Shown here in pieces: positions 54,867-64,000 of a stretch of 64,000 bases of DNA (position 1 is the stretch's first letter; each line of letters begins with the position of its first letter). Below the pieces are notes generated by a model. The model ran no database searches. It was not told where the DNA came from and worked only from the letters and a program-made list of their open reading frames with translations. The position numbers were made by a program, and so were the translations under genes. The stretch comes from Corynebacterium glyciniphilum AJ 3170 (lineage in GTDB: Bacteria > Actinomycetota > Actinomycetes > Mycobacteriales > Mycobacteriaceae), in the NCBI RefSeq assembly GCF_007673095.1, contig NZ_VDYZ01000005.1:157294-221293 (forward strand), written 5' to 3'.

Positions 54867-56171
54867 GTGCCCGACTCCACTGCGAAAGTACCTGCTCCTT
54901 CTGACCGCCTCAGCCGCCGCGCGTTGATGGTGTGGTTCGCCGGTGTCATCGCCTACATCCTGGCGATCACCGGGCGGACGTCGATGGGTGTCGCCGGGGT
55001 CGAGGCCATGGACCATTTCCAGATCGACGCGTCGCGGCTCGCGGTCTTCACCTCCGTCCAGGTCGGTGTCTACGCCTGTGCCCAGATACCGATGGGCATG
55101 CTCATCGACCGGTTCGGTGCGCGACGGATGCTCGTCGTCGGGGCACTGATGATGGGGACCGGTCAGGTACTGCTCGGCGTGACGTCCTCGTTCCCCGTGG
55201 CGATCCTGGCCCGGGTGATTGTCGGGACGGCGGACGCGACGGCGTTTCTGTCGGTCATGCGTATCCTGCCCGCCTGGATACCGATCCGTAAGACGCCGGT
55301 CTTCACCCAGCTGACCGGGGGACTGGGCTACGTCGGACAGTTCATGTCCGCCGTGCCGTTCTCAATGCTGCTGCATTCCCAGGGGTGGGCGACGGCATTC
55401 ATCTCGTTGGGGGCGGGCAGCGTCCTGGTGGCACTGTTCACCTGGATTGTCGTCGCCGACTCACCCGACCCGACTCCTGCGGCGTCCTCCGGAAGACCTG
55501 CGGAGCCCCGGAGCGGTATCGGTGCGACGTTGTTCTTCGTCGTCCGCCAGCCGGCCTGCTGGCTGGGGTTCTTCATACACTTCACGCTGATGAGCCAGGT
55601 GGTCTTCACACTGTTGTGGGGAGTGCCGTTGATGACCCTGGGAATGGGCCTCACCGAGTCGCAGGCCTCGGCGATCCTGGTGGTGAACATGGTCGTCAGC
55701 GTTCTCGTCGGGCCGCTGATGGGGGTCGTGTCGGCACGGGCGGGCCGACGGCGTCCCGAAGTCGTGATGGTGGCGACGCTCATCGTCGCGGCATCCTGGG
55801 TGGTGTTCTTCATATCGCCGGATCCCCGCAGTTTCGCGGCCGTGGCGGTCATCAATGTCATCGTGCCGGCGCTGGCCCCTGCCGCGAACTACGGATTCGA
55901 CACCGTCCGTGAGGAAGTCGACCGTCGCTTCACCGCCACGGCGACTGGCCTGTCCAACATGGGAGGTTTCCTCGCGGCGATGGTCGCAGCGCAGGCGGCC
56001 GGTTTCGTGCTCGACGCCGTGTCTGACGGAGGCGACTACACCTGGGCCGATTTCCGGGTCGCGTGGTGCGCGCTCGGGGTGGTCTGGGTCTTCGGGTTCA
56101 TCGGACTGTTGGTCAGCAGGGTGAAAATGCAGCGGTGGCGTATGGTCGAGGACAACCGGGCCGACCCGTGA
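54867..56171 (+). CDS. Major facilitator superfamily transporter
   Basis: 434 residues with twelve predicted helices. MFS loop motif QIPMGMLIDRFGARRMLVVGAL (D-R-G-R-R type, about 74-95) and the matching GPLMGVVSARAGRRRPEVVM in the second half. No drug or sugar signature was recognised. GTG 54867 lies 8 nt after TAAGGT, again a leaderless-like arrangement. The serine-triplet protein gene starts 14 nt after the stop and may be cotranscribed. Confidence 0.87.
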   Translation: MPDSTAKVPAPSDRLSRRALMVWFAGVIAYILAITGRTSMGVAGVEAMDHFQIDASRLAVFTSVQVGVYACAQIPMGMLIDRFGARRMLVVGALMMGTGQVLLGVTSSFPVAILARVIVGTADATAFLSVMRILPAWIPIRKTPVFTQLTGGLGYVGQFMSAVPFSMLLHSQGWATAFISLGAGSVLVALFTWIVVADSPDPTPAASSGRPAEPRSGIGATLFFVVRQPACWLGFFIHFTLMSQVVFTLLWGVPLMTLGMGLTESQASAILVVNMVVSVLVGPLMGVVSARAGRRRPEVVMVATLIVAASWVVFFISPDPRSFAAVAVINVIVPALAPAANYGFDTVREEVDRRFTATATGLSNMGGFLAAMVAAQAAGFVLDAVSDGGDYTWADFRVAWCALGVVWVFGFIGLLVSRVKMQRWRMVEDNRADP

Positions 56172-56185
56172 CATAGGAGACTGCC

Positions 56186-56440
56186 GTGGCACCCTCTACC
56201 CCGAGTTTTCGTTCTGACCGTTCCTTGTTGAGTGCACTGAGCTGGCGCTCGGCACTTTCCGCGTTGTCCGCACTCTCGGCGGGCTGCTTCGCGTCCTTCG
56301 CCAGCGTCGGCTCGTCGTTCTCGGCGGTGTCGCTGGGGTCGTTCATGTCCGTGGCGTCGGTCGGCTCGTCGTTCTCGATCCTGTCGGTGGGTGCCCAGGG
56401 CGCGGTGCTCAATATCCCGGTGCGGGAGCTCATCGCGCGG

Positions 56441-56455
<15 letters not shown>
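56186..56455 (+). CDS. Serine-triplet repeat protein (Xaa-Xaa-Ser)n
   Basis: 89 residues. Ser occupies every third position from 4 to 67 (22 positions; the one at 34 is Cys), i.e. an unbroken Xaa-Xaa-Ser tract. Within it an 18-residue unit recurs: VGSSFSAVSLGSFMSVAS (41-58) and VGSSFSILSVGAQGAVLN (59-76). Small hydrophobic residues and Gly fill the other positions, suggesting a regular beta-solenoid or a membrane-active strand stack; no signal peptide is visible. GTG 56186 follows AGGAGA. It is downstream of the MFS gene and overlaps the convergent thiF end by 15 nt. The function is unknown. Confidence 0.65.
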
Positions 56456-58675
<2,220 letters not shown>

Positions 58676-58679
<4 letters not shown>

Positions 58680-59833
58680 GATGTCCTTTCCAGGGAGGTG
58701 GTGGTGAGAAGTCTGGTGTCGTGCGGGATGGGAGGAGCCTTACCTGACGCCAGCGTGGCGGCGAGCCTGGCGCAGAGCGGCGCGAGCAGTACACCGTGGC
58801 GGGAGTATCCGGTGGAGACGGTGACACCGTCCACACCGGGGACGCCGCCCAGGTACGGCAGATCGTCCGGGGTGCCGGGCCGGGCACGCGCCAGGATCTC
58901 GGTGAGTTCCAGGTCCGCCGCACCCGGCACGAGGATCTGCGCATCCCGGAGCAGTTGGTGGACGCCTTCCAGTGACACGCCGTCGAAACCGTCCTCCCGT
59001 TCCGTCGCCCCGATGACGATCTCGCCGTCGGCACGGGGGACGAGATAGACGGGTCTGCCGTCGACCAGGCCGCGCACGGTGCGTTCCAGCAGCGCAGGGC
59101 GGCCCGGCTTCACCTGCGCCCGGAGGATGTCCCCGTGCACCGGGCGCAGCCGGACGGCCTGGGCCTCGGGGAGGCCGTCGATAGCAGGGAAAGACACCCC
59201 GGGGCACAGGACGGTCGCTTCAGCACGCACCTCCCTGCCGTCGGCCAGGCGGACGCCGGTGGCGGTGCCACCCTCGCGCAGGACAGCAACCACCCGCTCC
59301 CGGACCAGACGCCCTTGCGGGCCTCCTGCCCCGGACGGGGCGTACACCGCTTCAGCGAGGGCCTCGAGCAACGTCCGTGGATTTACCTGGTGGTCATCGG
59401 CAACGAGAAAAGCGCCTGAGACGCCGGGCGCCAGGGACGGTTCCAACCGGCGTGCCCGGCGGGCGGTCAGCTGCTCCACCGCCATGCCGGCAGCACGTTG
59501 GACGTCGGACAGGTCCCGGAAGGCCGCGACATCACCGGGGGTGGCTCCCACGCCCAGTGTCGCGGTCTGCAGGTAACCGACGGGATGTCCGACGGTCCGC
59601 TCAAGGTCCGCGATGAACTGCGGGTACTCCCCGGCAGAGGCGAGCATGAGTGGCCGGATGGCGTCGTGCTGGTGGACAACTTCGCTGACCGGCGCGACCA
59701 TGCCGGCAGCGGCGTGGCTGGCGCCGTTGCCGGGGTCAGGGTCGATGACGGTGACGGTATGGCCGGCCCGCCGCAGATACCAGGCCGAACTGAGCCCGGC
59801 GATCCCGGCGCCGACGACGAGTGTCTCAGGCAT
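58676..59833 (-). CDS. thiO: Glycine oxidase ThiO
   Basis: 385 residues. FAD-dependent oxidation of glycine to the imine used by ThiG. N-terminal VVGAGIAGLSSAWYLRRAGH FAD motif, GNGASHAAAGMVAPVSE and a C-terminal STGYSRHGVLLAPLCA segment are diagnostic. ATG 59833 follows GGAGGAAAG and lies after the TPP riboswitch; the frame is also open from an ATG at 59866, inside the aptamer, which is rejected. First gene of the riboswitch-controlled thiO-S-G-F operon. Confidence 0.95.
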
Positions 59834-59844
59834 GTGCGTTCTTT

Positions 59845-59930
59845 CCTCCGGCGGCATGATCCGCATCAGGTGTCGACGGTCGACCGGTGGCTCCCGGTCC
59901 TCTCAGCCCCGGCGTCGGGGGCTCCCGTAG
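59845..59930 (-). promoter_or_regulatory. TPP riboswitch (THI element)
   Basis: Read on the minus strand: ACGGGAGC, then a G/C stem, GGGGCTGAGAGG (59915 to about 59900; the CTGAGA pyrimidine-sensor motif), ACC, and ACCTGATGCGGATCATGCCG (about 59875 to 59852; the diphosphate-sensor arm). GGAGG, the thiO ribosome binding site, lies at the 3' edge, fitting translational control by thiamine diphosphate. Confidence 0.92.
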
Positions 59931-59943
59931 TTCGCGTAACGGC

Positions 59944-59949
59944 TACCAT
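59944..59949 (+). promoter_or_regulatory. -10 element of leaderless thiE
   Basis: TACCAT, then 8 nt, then ATG 59958. No THI element lies on this strand before the gene. Confidence 0.5.
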
Positions 59950-59957
59950 CTCACCAC

Positions 59958-60698
59958 ATGGACCTACATCAGTGCACGGGTGCCCCCGAAACCGCGGCAG
60001 GGAGACGACGCAGGGAACTCCTGCAGGAGGCGTCGCTCTACCTCTGCACACCGGCGCGCCGGGAGCAGGGGGATCTCCGGGACTTCCTGCATGCCGCCTA
60101 CGACGGGGGTGTCGACGTCATCCAGTTGCGGGACAAGACGCTCGACACCAGTGACGAAGTGGCCGCGATCGAGATCCTCGCCGAGGTCGCCGCGGAACAC
60201 GGCACGCTGTTCGCGGTAAATGACAGGGCGGACATCGCCGCCCTGGTGGGGGCTGACGTGCTGCACGTCGGGCAGGACGACCTGAGCGTGGCCCAGGCCC
60301 GTAGGTTGCTGGGACCGGACGTCGTCCTCGGGCTGTCCACCCATTCATCCGGCCAGGCGGAGGCGGCGTTCCGTGATCCCGACCTGGACTACTTCTGCAC
60401 CGGACCGGTGTGGGAGACACCGACGAAGCCCGGTCGTGCAGCGACGGGGCTGGGGCTTGTGGCCCGGACCGCCGAGATGGTCGGCGGCGGGGGAGGGGAG
60501 CCTGGCGGTGCGACGCCGTGGTTTGCGATCGGCGGGGTCAACCGGCGCACCCTGCCGGACGTCCTCTCGGCCGGCGCCCGGCGTGCGGTCGTCGTACGGG
60601 CGATCACCGAGGCGGACGATCCGCGCCAGGCCGCCTCAGAGCTGAAAGCGCAACTGACGAGAAGGGTGCCGGAAGTCCGTCGTGTCAGAGGTCGCTGA
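59958..60698 (+). CDS. thiE: Thiamine phosphate synthase
   Basis: 246 residues. Joins thiazole phosphate and HMP diphosphate into thiamine phosphate. TIM-barrel motifs: [62 protein letters not shown] and WFAIGGVN. The ~30-residue N-terminal extension is longer than usual. ATG 59958 lies 8 nt after TACCAT, so it is probably leaderless and divergent from thiO. It is separate from the riboswitch-controlled operon. Convergent with the next gene, overlapping 14 nt. Confidence 0.94.
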   Translation: MDLHQCTGAPETAAGRRRRELLQEASLYLCTPARREQGDLRDFLHAAYDGGVDVIQLRDKTLDTSDEVAAIEILAEVAAEHGTLFAVNDRADIAALVGADVLHVGQDDLSVAQARRLLGPDVVLGLSTHSSGQAEAAFRDPDLDYFCTGPVWETPTKPGRAATGLGLVARTAEMVGGGGGEPGGATPWFAIGGVNRRTLPDVLSAGARRAVVVRAITEADDPRQAASELKAQLTRRVPEVRRVRGR

Positions 60699-61347
60699 CG
60701 GGTGAGGTGCCGTCCACGAATTCGACCGTGCGCTGCCCGGACAGGTCTTCCCGGCCGGCGAACTCGACGATCACGTCGGCGACGAGTTCACGCGCGGTGT
60801 GTGCGTCTGACCTGTCGAGGTCGTCGGTGACGGGGGCTGCTCCTTCGGCGGGATCCTCCGTGAGCGTCGCGGGCCCGAGAATCACGTAGTCCAGACCCTC
60901 CGTCGCGACCAGACGGTCGTCCACCGTCTTCTTCGAGTCCGCGTACGGGAAGAAGCTGTCGGTCTCGGGGACGGTGTGGTTCCGTGCCCCGGCGTAGGAC
61001 ACATTGAGGTACCGCGGCGTGGTCCCCGAATCGCGGAGCCTCTCCAGGGAGTCGACGACGGCGAGAGCGGCGGCGCGGTCGACGGCGTAGGTCACCTCGG
61101 GGCCGCCGCGACCTCCGTTCCCGGCCGTCCAGACGACCACGTCGAAACGCGCCAGGATACTGTCCCATTCGTCCGCGGCTACCTCGGTGACGTCCTTGAG
61201 CAGTGCGGTGGCACCCAGGGATTCGATCTCGGTGACCTGGTCCGGGTTGCGGATCAGGGACGTCACCGAGAAGCCACGGTCGACCAGTTTCGGGGTGGCG
61301 AGAAGACCTACCTTGCCGTGCCCTCCGATGATGAGAACGTTCGTCAT
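60685..61347 (-). CDS. NAD(P)-binding atypical SDR-like protein
   Basis: 220 residues. Rossmann fold with [19 protein letters not shown] at the N-terminus (GGHGxxG nucleotide motif), [18 protein letters not shown] and YLNVSYAG, followed by [31 protein letters not shown]. This is the YwnB/atypical SDR (NmrA-like) group of redox or sensor proteins; substrate unknown. AGGAGGAAG precedes ATG 61347; an upstream extension lacks support. Convergent with thiE. Confidence 0.85.
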   Translation of the reverse strand: MTNVLIIGGHGKVGLLATPKLVDRGFSVTSLIRNPDQVTEIESLGATALLKDVTEVAADEWDSILARFDVVVWTAGNGGRGGPEVTYAVDRAAALAVVDSLERLRDSGTTPRYLNVSYAGARNHTVPETDSFFPYADSKKTVDDRLVATEGLDYVILGPATLTEDPAEGAAPVTDDLDRSDAHTARELVADVIVEFAGREDLSGQRTVEFVDGTSPVSDL

Positions 61348-61530
61348 GATCTTCCTCCTGTGCAGATTGGTTCGGGCTCTGTCTGGTGTCCACAACAGGT
61401 GGACAGCTCCGTCTATTCCCGTACACGACGGCGACGTCACGGGCCGACTCCCCAAGTGGCGCCAGAAGTAGTAATGTGGGTCACGTCCATGTTGAACGGT
61501 GATTCAAGACATAATTGAGGAGTAGTGCCC

Positions 61531-62688
61531 GTGAATCTCGAGCTTTCCGAGGAGGATGTCGCCTTCCGCGACAAACTCCGCAGTATTTTTGCTGAAGTAC
61601 CTGCAGAAATTCGCGCGCGCACGCGCGCCGGCCACGTCACCCGCGAGGACATCATCGATTCCCAGCGCGTCCTCAACAAGCACGGTGTCGCGGTCCCGCA
61701 CTGGCCGGTGGAGTACGGGGGCCAGGACTGGACACCCATCCAGCGGCACATCTTCACCAACGAGCTGCAGCGGGCCGGCATCCCGGAGCCGTTGGCGTTC
61801 AACACCGGCATGGTGGGGCCTGTCATCGCGGCATTCGGAAGCGACGCCATCAAGGACCGTTTCCTGGCCAAGACGGCGAACCTGGACATCTGGTGGTCGC
61901 AGGGATTCTCGGAGCCGGGCGCGGGATCGGACCTTGCGGGGTTGAAGACCACGGCAGTCCGGGACGGCGACCACTACATCGTCAACGGTCAGAAGACCTG
62001 GACCACACTCGGTCAGTACGGCGAGTGGATGTTCCTGCTGGTACGCACCGATCCGGACGCTCCCAAGCCGCAGCAGGGCATCTCTTTCCTGCTGGTCGAC
62101 CTGGACACCCCCGGCATCGAACACCGGCCGATCCGGCTCATCGACGGCTCGGTGGAAGTCAACGAGTTCTTCTTCACCGACGTCAGGATCCCCGCCGAGA
62201 ACCTTGTCGGGGAAGAGAACAAGGGCTGGACCTACGCGAAGTTCCTGCTGGGAAACGAGCGCAACGGCATCACCCAGGTCGGTACCAGCCAGCGGCACTA
62301 CGCAGACCTCGTGGAGATGGCCGCCGCCCGCACCCACGGTGGCCGGCGCGTGCTCGACGACCCGATCTTCCGCAACCGCCTCTACGACGTCAAGCTACGG
62401 CTGAAGGCGGTCGAGTCGACACAGCTGAGGGTCACCGCCGCCAGTGCGGACGGTAAGCCGAGCCCGCTGTCCTCGATGCTGAAGATCGAGGGGAGCCGGA
62501 TCCTCCAGGAACTCAACGAACTGGCGGTGGAAGCTCTCGGTAGCGATGCCGTCGAGATCACCGTCGATGACTCCGGCGTCTACGGTGACCCGGTCGTCGA
62601 ATACCTGAACAACCGCAAGGTCTCCATCTACGGAGGCACCAATGAGGTCCAGGCGAACGTCATCGCCAAGGGCATTCTCGGACTTTAG
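61531..62688 (+). CDS. Acyl-CoA dehydrogenase, first subunit
   Basis: 385 residues. FAD-dependent acyl-CoA dehydrogenase: QGFSEPGAGSDLAGLKTTA (FAD-binding), VNGQKTWTT, and the C-terminal IYGGTNEVQANVIAKGILGL, where the usual catalytic Glu position of the MCAD type is Gly, as in FadE-type enzymes with the base elsewhere. Followed 12 nt later by a second, divergent subunit, as in the heteromeric FadE28-FadE29 and FadE26-FadE27 pairs used in steroid side-chain breakdown; the substrate here is not known. GTG 61531 is 8 nt after GAGGAG; GTG 61525 is closer and less suitable. Confidence 0.9.
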   Translation: MNLELSEEDVAFRDKLRSIFAEVPAEIRARTRAGHVTREDIIDSQRVLNKHGVAVPHWPVEYGGQDWTPIQRHIFTNELQRAGIPEPLAFNTGMVGPVIAAFGSDAIKDRFLAKTANLDIWWSQGFSEPGAGSDLAGLKTTAVRDGDHYIVNGQKTWTTLGQYGEWMFLLVRTDPDAPKPQQGISFLLVDLDTPGIEHRPIRLIDGSVEVNEFFFTDVRIPAENLVGEENKGWTYAKFLLGNERNGITQVGTSQRHYADLVEMAAARTHGGRRVLDDPIFRNRLYDVKLRLKAVESTQLRVTAASADGKPSPLSSMLKIEGSRILQELNELAVEALGSDAVEITVDDSGVYGDPVVEYLNNRKVSIYGGTNEVQANVIAKGILGL

Positions 62689-62700
62689 GAGCACCACGAC

Positions 62701-63855
62701 ATGGATCTTTCCCTGACAGATGAACAGCGTATGCTCGCTGACTCCGTCCGGAGCGTTTTCTCCGGTGCCGACGGAGATCCCACCGCCGGCGCGGACGCGC
62801 CCGAGGTAGCCCTGGACTTCCGCCGTGATCTCTGGCGTCAGGCCGCCGAACTCGGTGTGACCGCCCTGGTCATCGACGAAGAATATGACGGTGCCGGTGC
62901 CGGGGTCGGGGAAGCCTATGCCGCAGCGGAGGCCCTGGGCGAGCTCGCCGCCCCCGAACAGGTCACTGACCTTGCCTACGTCCCGGCGTGGCTGCTCCAG
63001 GACCTCGGGTCCGACGACCAGAAGTCCACCTGGCTGCCGCCGCTGGCTGCGGGAGAGCGTCTCGTGACGCTCGCCCATGCTGAACCGACCACGGGATGGG
63101 CGGACGCCCGCACCACGACCGTCACCGGTGGACGGCTGACAGGGGAGAAGCGCGCAGTCGTCGCTCCCGGCGACGTCGACGCCTTCCTCGTCACCGCCGT
63201 CGAGGACGGTGCGCCCGGTGTGTACCTCGTCACCCCGGGGGACGGGGTCGAGGTAACCGTGCACCGCGATGCAGAATGGGCGCCCACCGGGCGCGTCTCC
63301 TTCCAGGAGGCTCCGGCGGAGCGACTCGGCGGGAGCGCCGAAGACACCGACCGCGCGCTGCGTCGCGCCGTGTCCCTCGCACGTGTGGTGCAGGGTGGAC
63401 GCGCGGTGGGGCTGATGGGCACCGCCATGAACCAGACGGTGGACTACCTCAAGGTCCGCAAACAGTTCGGGGTGACCCTGAACAACTTCCAGGTGCTGAA
63501 TCACCGTGCCGCGCAGCTCTATGCGGATGTCGAGCTCGCCCGTTCCACCGCGCTGTGGGCCGCTGCGATGGCGCAGACGGAGGAGCTGACGCTGGAGGAG
63601 CTGGAGGCGGCGTCACTCGACGCCTACGTGTTCCTGGCCCGCCAGGCACGTGTGGTGGCTGAGGAGTCGGTCCAGCTCCACGGGGGCATCGGCGTGACCT
63701 ACGAGACCGCTGTCAGCCACTACGCCGCAGCCCTGACCGGCTTCCAACAGCTCTACGGAGGTGTGCTGGAGGCACGGGGTGCCGGTGTCGCGTCCGGCAC
63801 TCTCGAAGAGACCCCGAGCGCCTTGATGCACAACGAGCTGCACGTCTACAGCTGA
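62701..63855 (+). CDS. Acyl-CoA dehydrogenase, second subunit
   Basis: 384 residues. Divergent acyl-CoA dehydrogenase: MDLSLTDEQRMLADSVRSVFSG, LVIDEEYDGAGAG, EAYAAAEALGELA, and LHGGIGVTYETAVSHYAAAL in the helical C-domain. The FAD-binding and glycine-rich segments of the first subunit are weaker here, as in the non-catalytic or structural partners of heteromeric FadE enzymes. ATG 62701 has GGAGCACC upstream. Forms the pair with the preceding gene; a terminator hairpin follows. Confidence 0.88.
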   Translation: MDLSLTDEQRMLADSVRSVFSGADGDPTAGADAPEVALDFRRDLWRQAAELGVTALVIDEEYDGAGAGVGEAYAAAEALGELAAPEQVTDLAYVPAWLLQDLGSDDQKSTWLPPLAAGERLVTLAHAEPTTGWADARTTTVTGGRLTGEKRAVVAPGDVDAFLVTAVEDGAPGVYLVTPGDGVEVTVHRDAEWAPTGRVSFQEAPAERLGGSAEDTDRALRRAVSLARVVQGGRAVGLMGTAMNQTVDYLKVRKQFGVTLNNFQVLNHRAAQLYADVELARSTALWAAAMAQTEELTLEELEAASLDAYVFLARQARVVAEESVQLHGGIGVTYETAVSHYAAALTGFQQLYGGVLEARGAGVASGTLEETPSALMHNELHVYS

Positions 63856-63869
63856 GGTTCCGCGCAACG

Positions 63870-63906
63870 AACAACCCCCGCCACCGATGAGGAGGCGGGG
63901 GTTGTT
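63870..63906 (+). terminator. Terminator-like hairpin after the acyl-CoA dehydrogenase pair
   Basis: AACAACCCCCGCC (63870-63882) pairs fully with GGCGGGGGTTGTT (63894-63906), a 13 bp stem with an 11 nt loop, 15 nt after the stop codon. The T tract is short. Confidence 0.75.
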
Positions 63907-63926
63907 CTGTCGGCGGAGCCGGAGCG

Positions 63927-63948
63927 GGGGAACTAGCTGTAGTTCCCC
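63927..63948. repeat. Inverted repeat near the window end
   Basis: GGGGAACTA-GCTG-TAGTTCCCC, a perfect 9 bp stem with a 4 nt loop. It may be a terminator or operator for a gene beyond the window; the last ~50 nt hold no recognised gene. Confidence 0.5.
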
Positions 63949-64000
63949 GTGAGGTTGTGAACACGCGCTGAGGGAGTCAAACCTCCGATAGCGGTGTGGG

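Noticed and set aside
59834..59866. Upstream ATG for thiO at 59866.
   Set aside because: It lies inside the TPP aptamer; ATG 59833 has a ribosome binding site and the conserved N-terminus.

Overview
The window is chromosomal DNA from a high-GC actinobacterium, most likely a Corynebacterium. The signs are a mycothiol-dependent formaldehyde dehydrogenase, a free AcpM-type acyl carrier protein beside aceE, a GlnA2-GlnE pair, an HtaA-type heme-binding protein, DtxR-like and BioQ-like operators, a C. diphtheriae-type heme oxygenase and a 6C small RNA. Many genes begin at an ATG or GTG that lies 6-8 nt after a -10 hexamer, so leaderless transcription is common. The species cannot be fixed from this sequence. 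A high-GC corynebacterial lineage fits best.

Layout. 1-5.5 kb is a housekeeping block: phoH (5' cut), ybeY, a CorC-like CBS protein, era, a DUF4282 membrane protein, recO and uppS. It ends in a ferritin-VIT1 (MbfA-like) iron exporter. 6.7-9.5 kb has zur facing a 6C small RNA and glyS. 9.6-19.2 kb holds a DHFR-fold reductase, divergent TPM-domain and YdcF genes, dgt, a secreted RNase of the Sa/T1 type, a ChoD-like flavin oxidase and dnaG, whose zinc finger has lost three of its four ligands. 19.3-21.6 kb is a formaldehyde and metal-stress segment (mscR, MBL hydrolase, csoR) with its own codon style. 21.6-24.1 kb is accessory: a lipoprotein, a triply frameshifted lipoprotein pseudogene and a small membrane protein, followed by two tRNA genes. 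25-31 kb has a double-SRPBCC protein, a beta-lactamase-fold hydrolase, acpM, aceE, a DUF3052 protein and tRNA-Val. 31-36 kb has an XRE regulator interlocked with map, an HtaA-like heme protein with a DtxR-like box, SURF1, and bioB with its auxiliary gene bsaP. 36-41.5 kb has a HAD-tyrosine phosphatase fusion, a DUF34-CdsZ-histidine phosphatase operon, rnpB, a 56-residue protein and panB. 41.5-46.2 kb is glnA2-glnE.

46.2-52.7 kb is the most unusual region. It has a FecCD permease and ATPase, heme oxygenase hmuO, then a DtxR-like box and a second heme-oxygenase-like protein that lacks the proximal histidine. This protein is translationally coupled to a Nudix-fructosamine kinase fusion and followed by two bacterial PH-domain membrane proteins. 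52.7-56.5 kb has a GT87-type mannosyltransferase, a TSUP permease, an MFS transporter and a protein built of Xaa-Xaa-Ser triplets. 56.4-60.7 kb is the thiamine thiazole cluster: thiO-thiS-thiG-thiF under a TPP riboswitch, with thiE divergent and outside it. The window ends with an NAD(P)-binding protein and a pair of acyl-CoA dehydrogenase subunits.

Shared themes are iron and heme handling (DtxR-like boxes, heme uptake and degradation, HtaA, SURF1, MbfA), metal sensing (Zur, CsoR) and cofactor synthesis (thiamine, biotin, pantothenate). No insertion sequence, prophage, integrase or CRISPR array was seen.
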